Shown here piece after piece: positions 39,851 through 55,038 of a stretch of DNA of 64,000 bases. The stretch's first letter is position 1, and each line of letters starts with the position of its first letter. The notes beneath the pieces are model-generated. The model worked only from the letters and a program-made list of their open reading frames with translations, was not told the DNA's origin and searched no databases. Origin of the DNA: an uncultured Pelagibacteraceae bacterium (GTDB lineage: Bacteria; Pseudomonadota; Alphaproteobacteria; Pelagibacterales; Pelagibacteraceae); contig CACGDW010000001.1 of NCBI GenBank assembly GCA_902571925.1, forward strand, positions 21,483 to 85,482, in the 5' to 3' direction. Made by a program: the position numbers and the translations under genes.

Positions 39851-40932
39851 CTATTGAATATTCCTTGCACTGTGCGAATAAACTTTTGACAATCAGTTCT
39901 TGAACCTATTGTTAATCTCAACATATTTTTAATTTTGTAACCGTACTCTGTAGATCTTAAAATAATTCCCTTACTTTTAAGTTTTTCATAAAATTTCTCA
40001 GCTTTAAATTTGCACTTAGAAAAGTCTAGTAACAAGAAATTTGCCGAAACTTTGTTTGAGCTAATATCATATTTTTCTAAGAATTTTTTTATTTTTTTTG
40101 CATATATTAAATTATGTTTGACTGATCTAGATATAAAACCTGAGTCTTTAAGAGACTCAATAGCCGCTAATTGTGCAACTTCATTTATATTAAATGGTGG
40201 TTTTATTCTGTTTAAAGCATTAATTATCTTTTTATCTCCATATCCCCAACCTACTCTTAAAGACGCAAGACCATATATCTTTGAAAATGTTCTTAATATA
40301 AAAACATTATTTTTATTTCTAAATAATTCTAAACCAGACTTATAGTCTGAATTTTTCATGTATTCTGCATATGCATCATCTACAACTAAAAGAATATTTT
40401 TTCTCAGTTTTTTTCTCAATTTAATAATCTCGAATTTATTAAGATAAGTTCCTGTAGGATTATTTGGATTAGCTAAAAAAACTATCTTTGTTTTTTTAGT
40501 TACTTTCTTTAAAATTTCAGGAATTGATATTTTGTAATTTTCTTCTTTAGAAAAGATTACTTTTGCTCCAATTATTTTTGCATAAATTCTGTACATCAAA
40601 AAACTAAATTGTGGAACTATTACTTCGTCTCTTGAATTAAGAAAGAGTTGGCATATCATTTGTATAACTTCATCGGAACCAGCTCCACATATAATCTTAT
40701 CTTTATTACATCTAAATTTTTTTGATATTTGATTTCTTAATTTTTTTGATTTCCCATCAGGATATCTTGCAAAATTTAATTTTCTATTTGATAAAACTCT
40801 CTTAGCTTTAGGACTAATACCTAATGCAGACTCATTAGCTGAAAGCTTGGTTATGTTTTCTATTTTTTCAATAGTAGATTTACCCGGCTCATATACCTCT
40901 ATATCTAATTTTTTAAATTTAACAGATGTCAT
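39847..40932 (-). CDS. hisC: Histidinol-phosphate aminotransferase family
   Basis: KLSANESALGISPKA, ANPNNPTGTYL, RTFSKIYGLASLRVGWGYG. Confidence 0.92.
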   Translation of the reverse strand: MTSVKFKKLDIEVYEPGKSTIEKIENITKLSANESALGISPKAKRVLSNRKLNFARYPDGKSKKLRNQISKKFRCNKDKIICGAGSDEVIQMICQLFLNSRDEVIVPQFSFLMYRIYAKIIGAKVIFSKEENYKISIPEILKKVTKKTKIVFLANPNNPTGTYLNKFEIIKLRKKLRKNILLVVDDAYAEYMKNSDYKSGLELFRNKNNVFILRTFSKIYGLASLRVGWGYGDKKIINALNRIKPPFNINEVAQLAAIESLKDSGFISRSVKHNLIYAKKIKKFLEKYDISSNKVSANFLLLDFSKCKFKAEKFYEKLKSKGIILRSTEYGYKIKNMLRLTIGSRTDCQKFIRTVQGIFNR

Positions 40933-41037
40933 GTTTTTAATTTAAAGCTCTTTATAATTAAAATAACCAATTTTCATATAGTATCAGTAAAAATATTTTT
41001 AAAATTGACATACTAAATAACATCTTGTACAAAATTT

Positions 41038-41092
41038 ATGCGCTGATTTAACTGAATTGCGAGCGCTTTAAAAAAACCGCTAAAAAAGTTTT
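41038..41092 (+). ncRNA. SAM-II riboswitch upstream of metX
   Basis: tatGCGCTGATTTAACTGAATTGCGAGCGCtttaaaaaaaccGCTAAAAAagtt matches the SAM-II core (GCGCUGAUUUAACNGNAUUGCNAGCGC...GCUAAAAA). P1 GCGCT 41040-41044 pairs with AGCGC 41062-41066. Confidence 0.93.
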
Positions 41093-41123
41093 TTTTCTCT
41101 CAATTCACATATCGGCTTTAATT

Positions 41124-42242
41124 ATGAATATTAAAGACAACATAAAAACGATTATTATTGAAAAGTCCTTAAAACTGGACTGTGGCAAAACTATAAATAA
41201 CTTTCCGCTTGCATACGAAACGTATGGTTCACTTAATAAGAAAAAAGATAACGCAATTTTGGTTTGCCACGCATTGACTGGTGATCAATTTGTTACAGGG
41301 TTAAATCCAGTCACAAAAAAAGATGGCTGGTGGTCTTACGCAGTAGGTCCTAGCAAATCTATAGATACAAATAAATATTTTGTTATTTGTGCTAACGTCA
41401 TTGGCGGATGCATGGGTTCATTTGGCCCAAGCCATATTAATCCAGAAACAAAAAATATATATGGTACAGATTTTCCTATAATTACTATTAATGATATTGT
41501 TAATGCACAGGTTAATTTGTTAGATCATTTTGGAATTAAAAAACTTTTTTCTGTTGTAGGTGGCTCAATGGGCGGAATGCAAGTTTTACAGTTTGTTAGT
41601 AATTTTCCTGAAAGAGCAAAAACAGCTGTACCAATAGCATGCACGTCTAGCCACTCTGCTCAAAATATAGCATTCAATGAACTTGGAAGACAAGCAATAA
41701 CTGCTGATCATAATTGGTCTGAAGGTAAATATTCCTCAAAAAACAAAGTTCCCGAAAAAGGTTTAGCTGTTGCAAGAATGGCCGCTCATATAACATATTT
41801 ATCAAAAAAAGGTCTTCAAGAAAAATTTGGAAGAAAATTGCAACAAAGAGATGATCTTAAATTTGGTTTTGATGCTGACTTTCAAATAGAAAGTTATTTA
41901 AGATATCAAGGTTCTGTCTTTGTTGATAGGTTCGATGCAAATAGTTATCTTTATATAACAAGAGCAATGGATTACTTCGATTTAGTTAAACAATTTAATG
42001 GCAATCTATCAAATGCATTTAGGAACTCTAAAACTAAATTTTTTGTAATATCGTTTACATCTGATTGGCTTTACCCTACTCAAGAAAATAAGGATATAGT
42101 TATTGCCTTGAATGCAATTGGTGCAAATGTTGGTTTTGTAGAAATAGAGTCAGATAAAGGTCATGATTCATTTTTGTTGGATGTTCCAGATTTTTTGGAA
42201 ACTCTTAAAAATTTTTTAGATAAATCATACCTTGAAAAATAA
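41124..42242 (+). CDS. metX: Homoserine O-acyltransferase MetX
   Basis: [28 protein letters not shown] nucleophile elbow, [10 protein letters not shown]; followed by metW. Confidence 0.96.
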   Translation: MNIKDNIKTIIIEKSLKLDCGKTINNFPLAYETYGSLNKKKDNAILVCHALTGDQFVTGLNPVTKKDGWWSYAVGPSKSIDTNKYFVICANVIGGCMGSFGPSHINPETKNIYGTDFPIITINDIVNAQVNLLDHFGIKKLFSVVGGSMGGMQVLQFVSNFPERAKTAVPIACTSSHSAQNIAFNELGRQAITADHNWSEGKYSSKNKVPEKGLAVARMAAHITYLSKKGLQEKFGRKLQQRDDLKFGFDADFQIESYLRYQGSVFVDRFDANSYLYITRAMDYFDLVKQFNGNLSNAFRNSKTKFFVISFTSDWLYPTQENKDIVIALNAIGANVGFVEIESDKGHDSFLLDVPDFLETLKNFLDKSYLEK

Positions 42243-42244
42243 TT

Positions 42245-42841
42245 ATGAAACCAGAATATAAATTAATCTCCGACATGATAGAAACAAATTCTAGAGTATT
42301 GGATGTTGGATGTGATGATGGAACTTTAATGGAATTTCTTAAACAGAATAAAAATGTTGACATTCGAGGTATTGAAATATCAAAAGAGAAAGTTCAAACC
42401 TGTATATCCAAAGGATTGACAGTAATTGAAGGTAATGCAGAATTTGATCTTAAACAATTTCCAAATAAATCTTTTGATTATGTTGTTCTTGGTCAAACTT
42501 TACAAGCTTTTGTAAATCCAGAATTAGTTATAAATGAACTTCTTAGAGTAGGAAAAAAAGCAATTGTAACTATCCCAAATTTTGGGCACTGGAAAGTTAG
42601 ATTAAATTTAATGATAAAAGGTACAATGCCAGTAACCAAAACATTGCCTAATGAGTGGTATAATACACCAAATATTCATATGTGTACTATTAAGGATTTT
42701 TTTAAATTTTCTGAAACAATAGATTTTAAAATTTTTAAATCTCTAGCACTCATCAACAAAAATGTATCAAACATTAATAATTCTAATTTATTTACAAAAA
42801 ATCTTTTTTCAGAACTTGGGATATTTTTAATTGAGAAATAA
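42245..42841 (+). CDS. metW: Methionine biosynthesis protein MetW
   Basis: VLDVGCDDGTLMEFLKQNKNVDIRGIEIS; NFGHWKVRLNLMIKGTMPVTKTLPNEWYNTPNIHMCTIKDF. Confidence 0.95.
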   Translation: MKPEYKLISDMIETNSRVLDVGCDDGTLMEFLKQNKNVDIRGIEISKEKVQTCISKGLTVIEGNAEFDLKQFPNKSFDYVVLGQTLQAFVNPELVINELLRVGKKAIVTIPNFGHWKVRLNLMIKGTMPVTKTLPNEWYNTPNIHMCTIKDFFKFSETIDFKIFKSLALINKNVSNINNSNLFTKNLFSELGIFLIEK

Positions 42842-43562
42842 GATGAGAATTGAAATTTTAAAATGTCTTCAAGATAACTATAGTTATCTTATCATCGATG
42901 AAACTAATAAAAACGCATGTGTGGTCGATCCTGGTGAATCAATTCCGATAATTAATTTTGTTGAAAATAATAATATCAAATTGAAATATATTCTTAATAC
43001 ACATCATCACTATGACCATATTGGCGGTAATCTAGAATTAAAAGAGAAATATGGATCTAAAATAGTTGCATTTAAAGATGATAAGAGTCGTATTCCTGAA
43101 ATTGATGTTCTTGTTCAAAATAATCAAATATGGAAAGCAGGTAACTTTGAAGCAAAAATTTATCATACTCCTGGTCACACAAATGGTCATATTGTGTTCT
43201 ACTTTTTTAATGAAAAAAAAATATTTACTGGTGATACACTATTCTCTCTTGGATGTGGTAGAATCTTTGAGGGAACTTATAAAGAAATGTTTGATTCCTT
43301 GAATAAGATAAAGAAGCTTCCAAAAGAAACAAAAATATATTGTGGACATGAATATACATTACAAAATTCAAATTTTTGCATTCAACAGGACCCTAAAAAT
43401 TCTAAACTTAAAGATAAGATAATTAAGATAAAAAATAAACTTGAGAATGGTCTACCAACATTACCAACTATTTTAAGTGAAGAGATAGAATGTAATATAT
43501 TTCTCAAAGCTAATAATATAGAAACATTTTCAAAATTAAGAGATTTAAAGGATAATTTCTGA
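42831..43562 (+). CDS. gloB: Hydroxyacylglutathione hydrolase (glyoxalase II)
   Basis: ILNTHHHYDHIGG, TPGHTNGHIVFYF, FTGDTLFSLGCGRIFEGT, YCGHEYTLQN. Confidence 0.95.
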   Translation: MRNKMRIEILKCLQDNYSYLIIDETNKNACVVDPGESIPIINFVENNNIKLKYILNTHHHYDHIGGNLELKEKYGSKIVAFKDDKSRIPEIDVLVQNNQIWKAGNFEAKIYHTPGHTNGHIVFYFFNEKKIFTGDTLFSLGCGRIFEGTYKEMFDSLNKIKKLPKETKIYCGHEYTLQNSNFCIQQDPKNSKLKDKIIKIKNKLENGLPTLPTILSEEIECNIFLKANNIETFSKLRDLKDNF

Positions 43563-43572
43563 GTTATAGAGC

Positions 43573-43600
43573 TTGACTAAAATTAAGCTGGGACTATATT
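43573..43600 (+). promoter_or_regulatory. Sigma-70-type promoter for rplU-rpmA-obgE
   Basis: TTGACT (43573-43578), 16-nt spacer, TATATT (43595-43600), 26 bp before the rplU ATG. Confidence 0.65.
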
Positions 43601-43625
43601 GCGATAGTTAAAATTACATTACACT

Positions 43626-44024
43626 ATGTCATACGCAATAATACAAACAGGTGGAAAACAGTATAAGGTAAAATCTGGTGAGATCTTAAAGATTGAAAAA
43701 TTAGCGGATTCTAAACCTGATACTAAAATAGAATTCAAGGATATTTTGGCTTATGGAGATGATAAAATAATAGAAATTGGAACCCCTTTAGTTCAGGGCT
43801 CCAAAGTAGAAGCGAATTTAATTAAAAATAGTAAAAACAGAACTATCTTAATATTCAAAAAAAGAAGGAGACAAAATTCAAGAAGGAAAAATGGACATAG
43901 ACAAGAATATTCTCTGATTAAAATTAACAAAATTTTTTCAAAAGATGGTAAAGTTCTGTCTGAAGTTGAAAAGGTTTCTAAGCCTTCAAAAAAAGAAGTG
44001 CCTAAAAAGCAAGTAAGTAAGTAG
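43626..44024 (+). CDS. rplU: Large ribosomal subunit protein bL21
   Basis: MSYAIIQTGGKQYKVKSGEILKIEKL; KKRRRQNSRRKNGHRQEYSLIKI. Confidence 0.97.
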   Translation: MSYAIIQTGGKQYKVKSGEILKIEKLADSKPDTKIEFKDILAYGDDKIIEIGTPLVQGSKVEANLIKNSKNRTILIFKKRRRQNSRRKNGHRQEYSLIKINKIFSKDGKVLSEVEKVSKPSKKEVPKKQVSK

Positions 44025-44033
44025 GAAAAAATT

Positions 44034-44288
44034 ATGGCAACAAAAAAAGCAGGTGGATCTTCCAGAAATGGTCGAGATAGTGCTGGCCGAAGGCTGGGTG
44101 TTAAAAAATATGGTGGTGAAACTGTTATACCTGGAAATATAATTGTTAGACAGAGAGGTACTAAAATATTTCCTGGAGAAAATGTGGGAATGGGTAAAGA
44201 TCACTCAATTTTTTCAGTGGTAAAAGGTAAAGTAGTTTTTAAAAAGACTAAATCAGATAGAACTTTTGTTTCAGTAAAACCCAATTAA
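44034..44288 (+). CDS. rpmA: Large ribosomal subunit protein bL27
   Basis: [45 protein letters not shown]. Confidence 0.98.
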   Translation: MATKKAGGSSRNGRDSAGRRLGVKKYGGETVIPGNIIVRQRGTKIFPGENVGMGKDHSIFSVVKGKVVFKKTKSDRTFVSVKPN

Positions 44289-44307
44289 TAGTACAACTTA
44301 AAACTAG

Positions 44308-46395
<2,088 letters not shown>

Positions 46396-46396
<1 letters not shown>

Positions 46397-47646
46397 TGAT
46401 TAATTTAATTAAAAATATTGGAAAAAAGTCAAAAAAAGCATTTTCTTCACCTATTAATACAAAAAAAAAAAATAAAATTTTACAAGATTATAACCAGTTG
46501 ATTGTAAAAAATAAAAAGATAATTCTTAACGAAAATACTAAAGACTTAAAAAATGCTTACAAAAAAAAGCTAAATGAAAACTTGATTAAAAGACTTATTT
46601 TAAATGATAAAAAAATTCTTGATATAAGCAACTCAATCAAAAAAATTATCAAGTTAAAAGATCCTACTAATGTTATTCTAGAAAAATGGAAAAGACCTAA
46701 TGGTTTAAACATTTCGAAAATATCAATTCCAATAGGAGTAATTGGTGTTATATATGAAAGCAGACCTAACGTTACTTCTGATGTGGCTTCTCTATGTTTT
46801 AAATCTGGAAATTCTGTAATCTTAAAAGGTGGTTCAGAGGCATTTTATTCTAATCGTATCCTTTCAAAATTATTTAGAAAAGCTTTAAAGAAAAATAAAA
46901 CTAACGAAAATTTTGTTCAATTTATTGAAATAAAAAGGAGAAGTGTAGTTAATATTCTTTTAACTAAAATGAGTAAATTTATAGATGTTATTATTCCACG
47001 AGGTGGAAAAAGTTTAGTAAAAAAAGTTCAAGACTTATCTTCAGTCCCAACTATAAGTCATTTGGAAGGTGTTTGTCATTCCTATGTAGACAAAGATGCA
47101 AATCCTAAATTTGCAGAAAAAATTATTTACAACGCTAAATTAAGGAATACTGCTATTTGTGGGGCAACAGAAACTATACTAATGCATGAAAAGATTATAA
47201 AAAAATTTGGTAATTCTATTCTGAAAAATTTGGAAGATAATGGATGTAAAATAATTGGAGATAGTAAAATTATAAAATCATACGGTAAAAAAATACAGAG
47301 AGCTTCTATTAAAGATTGGTCTAAAGAATACCTGTCATCTACAGTGTCAGTAAAATCAGTTAAAAATCTTGATGAGGCTATAAATCATATTAATAAATAT
47401 GGAACAATGCATACTGATTGTATAATTACGCAGAATAAAAAGTCAGCAAGGAAATTTCTTGAAAATGTAAAAAGTTCTATTGCAATGCATAATACTTCTA
47501 CTCAATTTGCAGATGGGGGTGAATTTGGTTTTGGAGGAGAGGTCGGAATTTCAACAAACACTTTGCCACCTAGAGGGCCTGTTGGATTAAATCAACTAGT
47601 TTCTTATAAATACCACGTATCAAGCAAAGGAAAAATTAGGAATTAA
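46396..47646 (+). CDS. proA: Glutamate-5-semialdehyde dehydrogenase
   Basis: IPIGVIGVIYESRPNVTSDVASLCFKSGNSVILKGGSEA; FADGGEFGFGGEVGISTNTLPPRGPVGLNQL. Confidence 0.97.
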
Positions 47647-47647
47647 C

Positions 47648-48169
47648 TTGGATTTAAAGAAAAATAAAATTGGGATACTTGGTGGATCCTTTGATCCTGC
47701 TCATAAAGGTCATATAGCAATATCCAAAGAGGCTAAGAAAAAATCAAAGTTGAAGAGTATTATATGGGCTATAACGAAAAAAAATCCTTTTAAGAAAAAA
47801 AGCAATCTAAGTGTTTCTGCCAGAATTAAATATTGTAAAAAAATAATAGGAAAAAATAATTTTATTAAAGTCAAATTTTATGAAGATATTATTGGATCAA
47901 ATAAAACAATAGATCTAATCAATTTTCTTTGCCGAAATAAAAAAAATGAAATTTACTTTTTAATGGGTGCAGACAATCTTATTAATTTTCATAAATGGCA
48001 TAAATGGAAATCAATTTCAAAAAAATGTAAAATTTTAGTATTTGATAGATATGGATATAAAAAAAAATCTTTGAATTCAACGACATATAGAAGGCTAAAT
48101 AATAAGAATCTTCAATTTATAGAATTTGAAAAAGTCAATATTTCTTCTTCTCAATTAAGAAAAATTTGA
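47648..48169 (+). CDS. nadD: Nicotinate-nucleotide adenylyltransferase (TTG start)
   Basis: KIGILGGSFDPAHKGHIAISKEA; FLMGADNLINFHKWHKW; ISSSQLR. Confidence 0.94.
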   Translation: MDLKKNKIGILGGSFDPAHKGHIAISKEAKKKSKLKSIIWAITKKNPFKKKSNLSVSARIKYCKKIIGKNNFIKVKFYEDIIGSNKTIDLINFLCRNKKNEIYFLMGADNLINFHKWHKWKSISKKCKILVFDRYGYKKKSLNSTTYRRLNNKNLQFIEFEKVNISSSQLRKI

Positions 48170-48186
48170 TAATGTTTCTATAATTA

Positions 48187-48537
48187 ATGGATAAAATCTC
48201 TGATTTAAAAAAAATCGTAATAGAAACCTTAGATTTAAATAAAGCACAAGATATAGTAAGTATAGATCTCAAAGATAAAAGTTCTATGGCCGACTATATG
48301 ATAATTGCAAGTGGAACCTCCTCAAGGCATATTCAGTCATTATCAGAGCAAGTGTTAGAAAAACTAAAAGACAAAGGAGTTAATGATTCTAAGATTGAGG
48401 GTAAAGATAGCTTAGAATGGAAATTAGTTGATGGTATTGATTTAATTGTTCACATCTTTCATCCAGAAAAAAGGAAGTTTTATGATCTCGAAAAAATGTG
48501 GTCTGAATTAATTCCAAAAGAAAAATTAATTATATGA
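48187..48537 (+). CDS. rsfS: Ribosome silencing factor RsfS
   Basis: DLKDKSSMADYMIIASGTSSRHIQSLSEQV; WKLVDGIDLIVHIFHPEKRKFYDLEKMW. Confidence 0.95.
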   Translation: MDKISDLKKIVIETLDLNKAQDIVSIDLKDKSSMADYMIIASGTSSRHIQSLSEQVLEKLKDKGVNDSKIEGKDSLEWKLVDGIDLIVHIFHPEKRKFYDLEKMWSELIPKEKLII

Positions 48538-49670
48538 TAAAAAAAAGTTTAGGTATTTTACTTTTATTTTCAGTTGTATGTTTAGACTCAGTAAATTCTG
48601 CTGAGAAAGATATATATAAAAAAATTGATTTATTTGGTGAAGTACTTGAAAAAATAAACGAAGAGTATGTTGATGAGATAGACCAATCTGAGAGTATGGA
48701 CTCTGCTATCAATGGCCTTCTACAATCTCTAGATCCATATTCTGCGTATATGTCTCCAGAAATATTCAACGAGATGCAAACAGAAACAAGTGGAGAGTTC
48801 GGGGGATTGGGAATTGAAGTAAGTATGGAATCTGGTGTTGTTAAAGTTATATCTCCTATTGATGATACACCAGCATCTAGAGCAGGAATAAAAGCTGGAG
48901 ACTATATAGTGAAGATTAATGATACACAAGTTCAAGGAAAATCTCTAGCTGAAGCAGTAGATTTAATGAGAGGTCCAGTTGGCTCAGGAATTGAATTAAC
49001 AATTAGAAGAAGGGGTGAAAAAAAAGCTCTTACATTTAATATAACAAGAGAAATTATTCAAATTGCATCTGTAAAATCTGATCTTTTAGAAGATAATATA
49101 GGGTATATTAGGTTAACTTCATTTAATGACAATAGTGGCAAACAAATTGAGAAAGAAATTAAAAAATTAGAGAAAAATAAAAAGGTAAAATCTTATATTT
49201 TAGATTTAAGAAATAACCCGGGAGGTCTACTTTCTCAAGCAATAAAAATCACTGATTTTTTTTTAAATAATGGTGAAATAGTTTCTACAAAAAGTAGAAA
49301 ACCTTCAGAGAATCGAAGGTGGTTTGCAAAACAAGGAGATTTAACAAATGGAAAAGCATTAATTGTTTTAATAAATTATGGTTCTGCATCTGCTTCTGAA
49401 ATTGTTGCTGGTGCTTTGAAAGATCATAAAAGGGCAATTTTATTAGGTGAAAATAGTTTCGGAAAAGGCTCAGTACAATCAATCATACCACTTAAAAATG
49501 ATGGTGCAATCAGATTAACAGTTGCCAAATATTATCTTCCTTCGGGAAAATCAATTTCTGATGTTGGTGTATCACCTGATATTGATATTAGTGAAGAAAC
49601 GGATGATTTTAAAATAAAAACTGATACTGATAACCAATTAAGTTACGCTATTAAGTTGCTCAACGGATAG
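48534..49670 (+). CDS. ctpA: Carboxyl-terminal processing protease (S41), secreted
   Basis: Signal peptide; PDZ GGLGIEVSMESGVVKVISPIDDTPASRAGIKAGDYI; catalytic NYGSASASEIVAGALKDHKRAILLGENSFGKGSVQ. Confidence 0.95.
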   Translation: MIKKSLGILLLFSVVCLDSVNSAEKDIYKKIDLFGEVLEKINEEYVDEIDQSESMDSAINGLLQSLDPYSAYMSPEIFNEMQTETSGEFGGLGIEVSMESGVVKVISPIDDTPASRAGIKAGDYIVKINDTQVQGKSLAEAVDLMRGPVGSGIELTIRRRGEKKALTFNITREIIQIASVKSDLLEDNIGYIRLTSFNDNSGKQIEKEIKKLEKNKKVKSYILDLRNNPGGLLSQAIKITDFFLNNGEIVSTKSRKPSENRRWFAKQGDLTNGKALIVLINYGSASASEIVAGALKDHKRAILLGENSFGKGSVQSIIPLKNDGAIRLTVAKYYLPSGKSISDVGVSPDIDISEETDDFKIKTDTDNQLSYAIKLLNG

Positions 49671-49671
49671 A

Positions 49672-50145
49672 ATGGATAAGAAATATAGTAACTTGCCGCT
49701 TAGAAGTGGTGTAGGGATAGTCGTTTTAAATCAAGAAAATAAAGTATTTGTAGCAAAGAGAATTGATAACCCAAAAAATTTTTGGCAAATGCCTCAGGGC
49801 GGAATTAATTCTGGTGAAGATTTTTTAAAGGCTGCTTATAGGGAGCTTGCCGAGGAAACCAGTATTAAAAATGTTAAACTCATCAAAGAGCTAGATGGTA
49901 TTATAACCTATGAACTTCCAGACCATCTATTAGGAATCATTTGGAAAGGAAAATATCGAGGACAGAAGCAAAAGTGGTTTTTGATGAGATTTATTGGTGA
50001 AGATAAAGAAATTAATATTAATACTCCCCATCCAGAGTTTTTAGAATGGAAATGGATAGAACTAGATCAACTTACTAAAGTGGTAGTAGATTTCAAACTT
50101 CATGTTTACAAAGAGGTGTCAGAGAAAGTTAAAAAATTAATTTAA
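49672..50145 (+). CDS. rppH: RNA pyrophosphohydrolase (Nudix)
   Basis: LRSGVGIVVLNQENKVFVAKR; WQMPQGGINSGEDFLKAAYRELAEETS Nudix box. Confidence 0.94.
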   Translation: MDKKYSNLPLRSGVGIVVLNQENKVFVAKRIDNPKNFWQMPQGGINSGEDFLKAAYRELAEETSIKNVKLIKELDGIITYELPDHLLGIIWKGKYRGQKQKWFLMRFIGEDKEININTPHPEFLEWKWIELDQLTKVVVDFKLHVYKEVSEKVKKLI

Positions 50146-50533
50146 TTAAGTGTTTTTAAAATTTCAATTTTTTGATCAATTAAATACTTAGTTTGATCAT
50201 TTAATTCTTGCTTGCTAGACTCTATCTCTGCTTGTTTTAATAAATTTTGTTTTTTAGATTTATCCATTTCAGCAATATTGAAAATAGAACTAGTTAAAAT
50301 TGAAAGATTGTTATCTTTGAATTCAACAATACCATCTTCAACATAATAATTATTATCCCCAGATTTTGATAAAATCTTAATTATCCCAGGCTTTAAAAAA
50401 GAGATTATAGATATATGGTCTTTAAGTATTCCCATTTCACCCTCATAAGCTGGTACAACAACCTCGGAAACATCTTCTTTTACTAGAAAGGATTTCTCTG
50501 GATTAACTATTTCAACTTTAAATTCCTCCTTCA

Positions 50534-50534
<1 letters not shown>
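50142..50534 (-). CDS. atpC: ATP synthase epsilon subunit
   Basis: FKVEIVNPEKSFLVKEDVSEVVVPAYEGEMGILKDHISIISFLKPG; last gene of the atp cluster. Confidence 0.95.
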
Positions 50535-52830
<2,296 letters not shown>

Positions 52831-52836
52831 TTATTA

Positions 52837-54372
52837 TTATGATTTAAGGTTTTGTTTAAGTTGAGTAATTACTTCTATTAATAGTTTTTCTTTGTCCTCT
52901 TCAAGTTTTCCTGAACTTTGGATAGAGTCAATTATTTCAGGCTTATCAGATTTGCATTTTTCAATTATTTTTGTTTCGAACTCTGCAATATCTTTTAAAT
53001 CTATGTCATCCAAATAACCCTTAACTCCACAAAAAACGGATACTACTTGCTCTGCGACTGTTAGTGGTGAATATTGTTTTTGTTTTAAAAGTTCTGTCAA
53101 TTTTGAACCTCTATTAAGTAGCTGTTGTGTAGAAGCATCTAAATCTGATCCAAATTGAGCAAAAGCTGCCATTTCTCTGTACTGAGCTAACTCAAGTTTC
53201 ATGGAGCCTGATACTTTTTTCATGGCTTTTGTCTGAGCTGAAGATCCCACCCTCGATACAGATAAACCAACGTTAATTGCTGGTCTAATACCTTGGTTAA
53301 AAAGCTCTGTTTCTAAAAATATTTGGCCATCTGTAATTGAAATCACATTTGTTGGAATAAATGCAGAAACATCACCCCCTTGTGTTTCAATTATTGGAAG
53401 TGCAGTTAATGATCCTCCACCATGTTCATCACTAAGTTTTGCAGCTCTTTCTAATAATCTACTGTGCAGATAAAATACATCTCCTGGGTAAGCTTCCCTT
53501 CCCGGAGGTCTTCTTAAAAGAAGAGACATTTGTCTATATGCAACAGCTTGTTTCGATAGATCATCGTAAATAATTAACGCGTGCATTCCATTATCCCTAA
53601 AATATTCACCCATTGCACAACCCGTATAAGGAGCTAAAAATTGTAGTGGTGCTGAATCCGATGCTGTAGCAGCAACAATAGTTGTGTATTCCATTGCTCC
53701 AGCTTCTTCTAAAGTTTTTTGAATTTGTCTTACTGTTGATCTTTTTTGACCTACTGCAACATAGATACAGTATAATTTTTGTTTCTCATCACCTGACTCA
53801 TTAATTTTTTTCTGATTTATAATTGCATCGACAGCAACAGCAGTTTTACCTGTCTGTCTATCTCCAATAATTAATTCTCTTTGACCTCTTCCAATTGGGA
53901 CCAAACTATCAATTGATTTTAATCCAGTTTGCATTGGTTCACTAACTGATTGTCTTGGGATAATACCAGGGGCTTTAACTTCTACCCTTGTTTTTTTAAC
54001 ACTTTTATCAAGTGCTCCTTTTCCATCAATTGGATTTCCAAGACCATCAACCACTCTACCTAAAAGTTCTTTTCCTACTGGTGTATCAACAATATTTCCT
54101 GTTCTTTTAACAACATCACCTTCTTTAATATTTCTGTCATCACCAAATATTACAACACCAACATTTTCACTTTCCAAGTTAAGAGCCATGCCTTTTGAAC
54201 CATCAGCAAACTCAACCATCTCACCGGCCTGAACATTATCTAAGCCATAAATTCTAGCAATACCGTCTCCAACGGATAATACTTGGCCGACTTCAGTAAC
54301 CTCGGTCTTTTCACCAAAATTTTTAATTTGTTCTTTTAATATTTTTGTAACTTCTGAAGGATTGATTTCCAT
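52837..54372 (-). CDS. atpA: ATP synthase F1 alpha subunit
   Basis: [79 protein letters not shown]. Confidence 0.99.
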   Translation of the reverse strand: MEINPSEVTKILKEQIKNFGEKTEVTEVGQVLSVGDGIARIYGLDNVQAGEMVEFADGSKGMALNLESENVGVVIFGDDRNIKEGDVVKRTGNIVDTPVGKELLGRVVDGLGNPIDGKGALDKSVKKTRVEVKAPGIIPRQSVSEPMQTGLKSIDSLVPIGRGQRELIIGDRQTGKTAVAVDAIINQKKINESGDEKQKLYCIYVAVGQKRSTVRQIQKTLEEAGAMEYTTIVAATASDSAPLQFLAPYTGCAMGEYFRDNGMHALIIYDDLSKQAVAYRQMSLLLRRPPGREAYPGDVFYLHSRLLERAAKLSDEHGGGSLTALPIIETQGGDVSAFIPTNVISITDGQIFLETELFNQGIRPAINVGLSVSRVGSSAQTKAMKKVSGSMKLELAQYREMAAFAQFGSDLDASTQQLLNRGSKLTELLKQKQYSPLTVAEQVVSVFCGVKGYLDDIDLKDIAEFETKIIEKCKSDKPEIIDSIQSSGKLEEDKEKLLIEVITQLKQNLKS

Positions 54373-54930
54373 TTATGCCTCTATCATTCTATTTTCAATT
54401 TGTTGTAATTTATTTTTAATTGAGGTGTCAACCATAGTACTTCCGACTTGAAGTACTAAACCTCCTATTAAACTTTTATCATGTTTGTAGTTTAATTTTA
54501 TTTTTGAGCTAAAATTTTTGGTTAGCTCTTCTGTAATTTTAGATATTTCGTCATTAGATAATTCTTTTGCGGATTTTAGTTCTGCTTTAAGTTCACCTCT
54601 TTTTTTTGAACAAATCTCTATAAAGCTTTTAAGAATTCTTTCTAAAAAAAAGAAGCGTCTTTTTTGTATTAAAAAATTTAAAAAATTTTTAAATAAATTT
54701 TCAAATTTATAATTTTCTGAAATTAAAGTTGTAATCTTTAATAAATCATACTGTTTTGTTGTTGGATCTTTAATTAAATTTTTAAAGTCTTCACTTGAGT
54801 TTATTAAACCCAGAACTGATGAACACTGTTCCTCAATTTGAGTCAAAAGATTATTCTCGTTGGACAGCTCATAAAGTGCAAGCGAATATCTTTCAGCTGA
54901 AGTAATTGAAAATCCAGTGTCTTTGCTCAA
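54373..54930 (-). CDS. atpH: ATP synthase F1 delta subunit (TTG start)
   Basis: AERYSLALYELSNENN; KSLIGGLVLQVGSTMVDTSIKNKLQQI. Confidence 0.94.
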   Translation of the reverse strand: MSKDTGFSITSAERYSLALYELSNENNLLTQIEEQCSSVLGLINSSEDFKNLIKDPTTKQYDLLKITTLISENYKFENLFKNFLNFLIQKRRFFFLERILKSFIEICSKKRGELKAELKSAKELSNDEISKITEELTKNFSSKIKLNYKHDKSLIGGLVLQVGSTMVDTSIKNKLQQIENRMIEA

Positions 54931-55038
54931 CTTTGTTCCTCTATAATGTTGAAGATTAAATTAAAATCAGGCTTTAATTAACATATGAATTTTATGTCTT
55001 CAAGTAACCGATTTGTTAAAAAGGTGTTTTTTTGCTGA

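Noticed and set aside
40010-40345. 111-aa ORF antisense to hisC
   Set aside because: Shadow ORF in a conserved aminotransferase gene.
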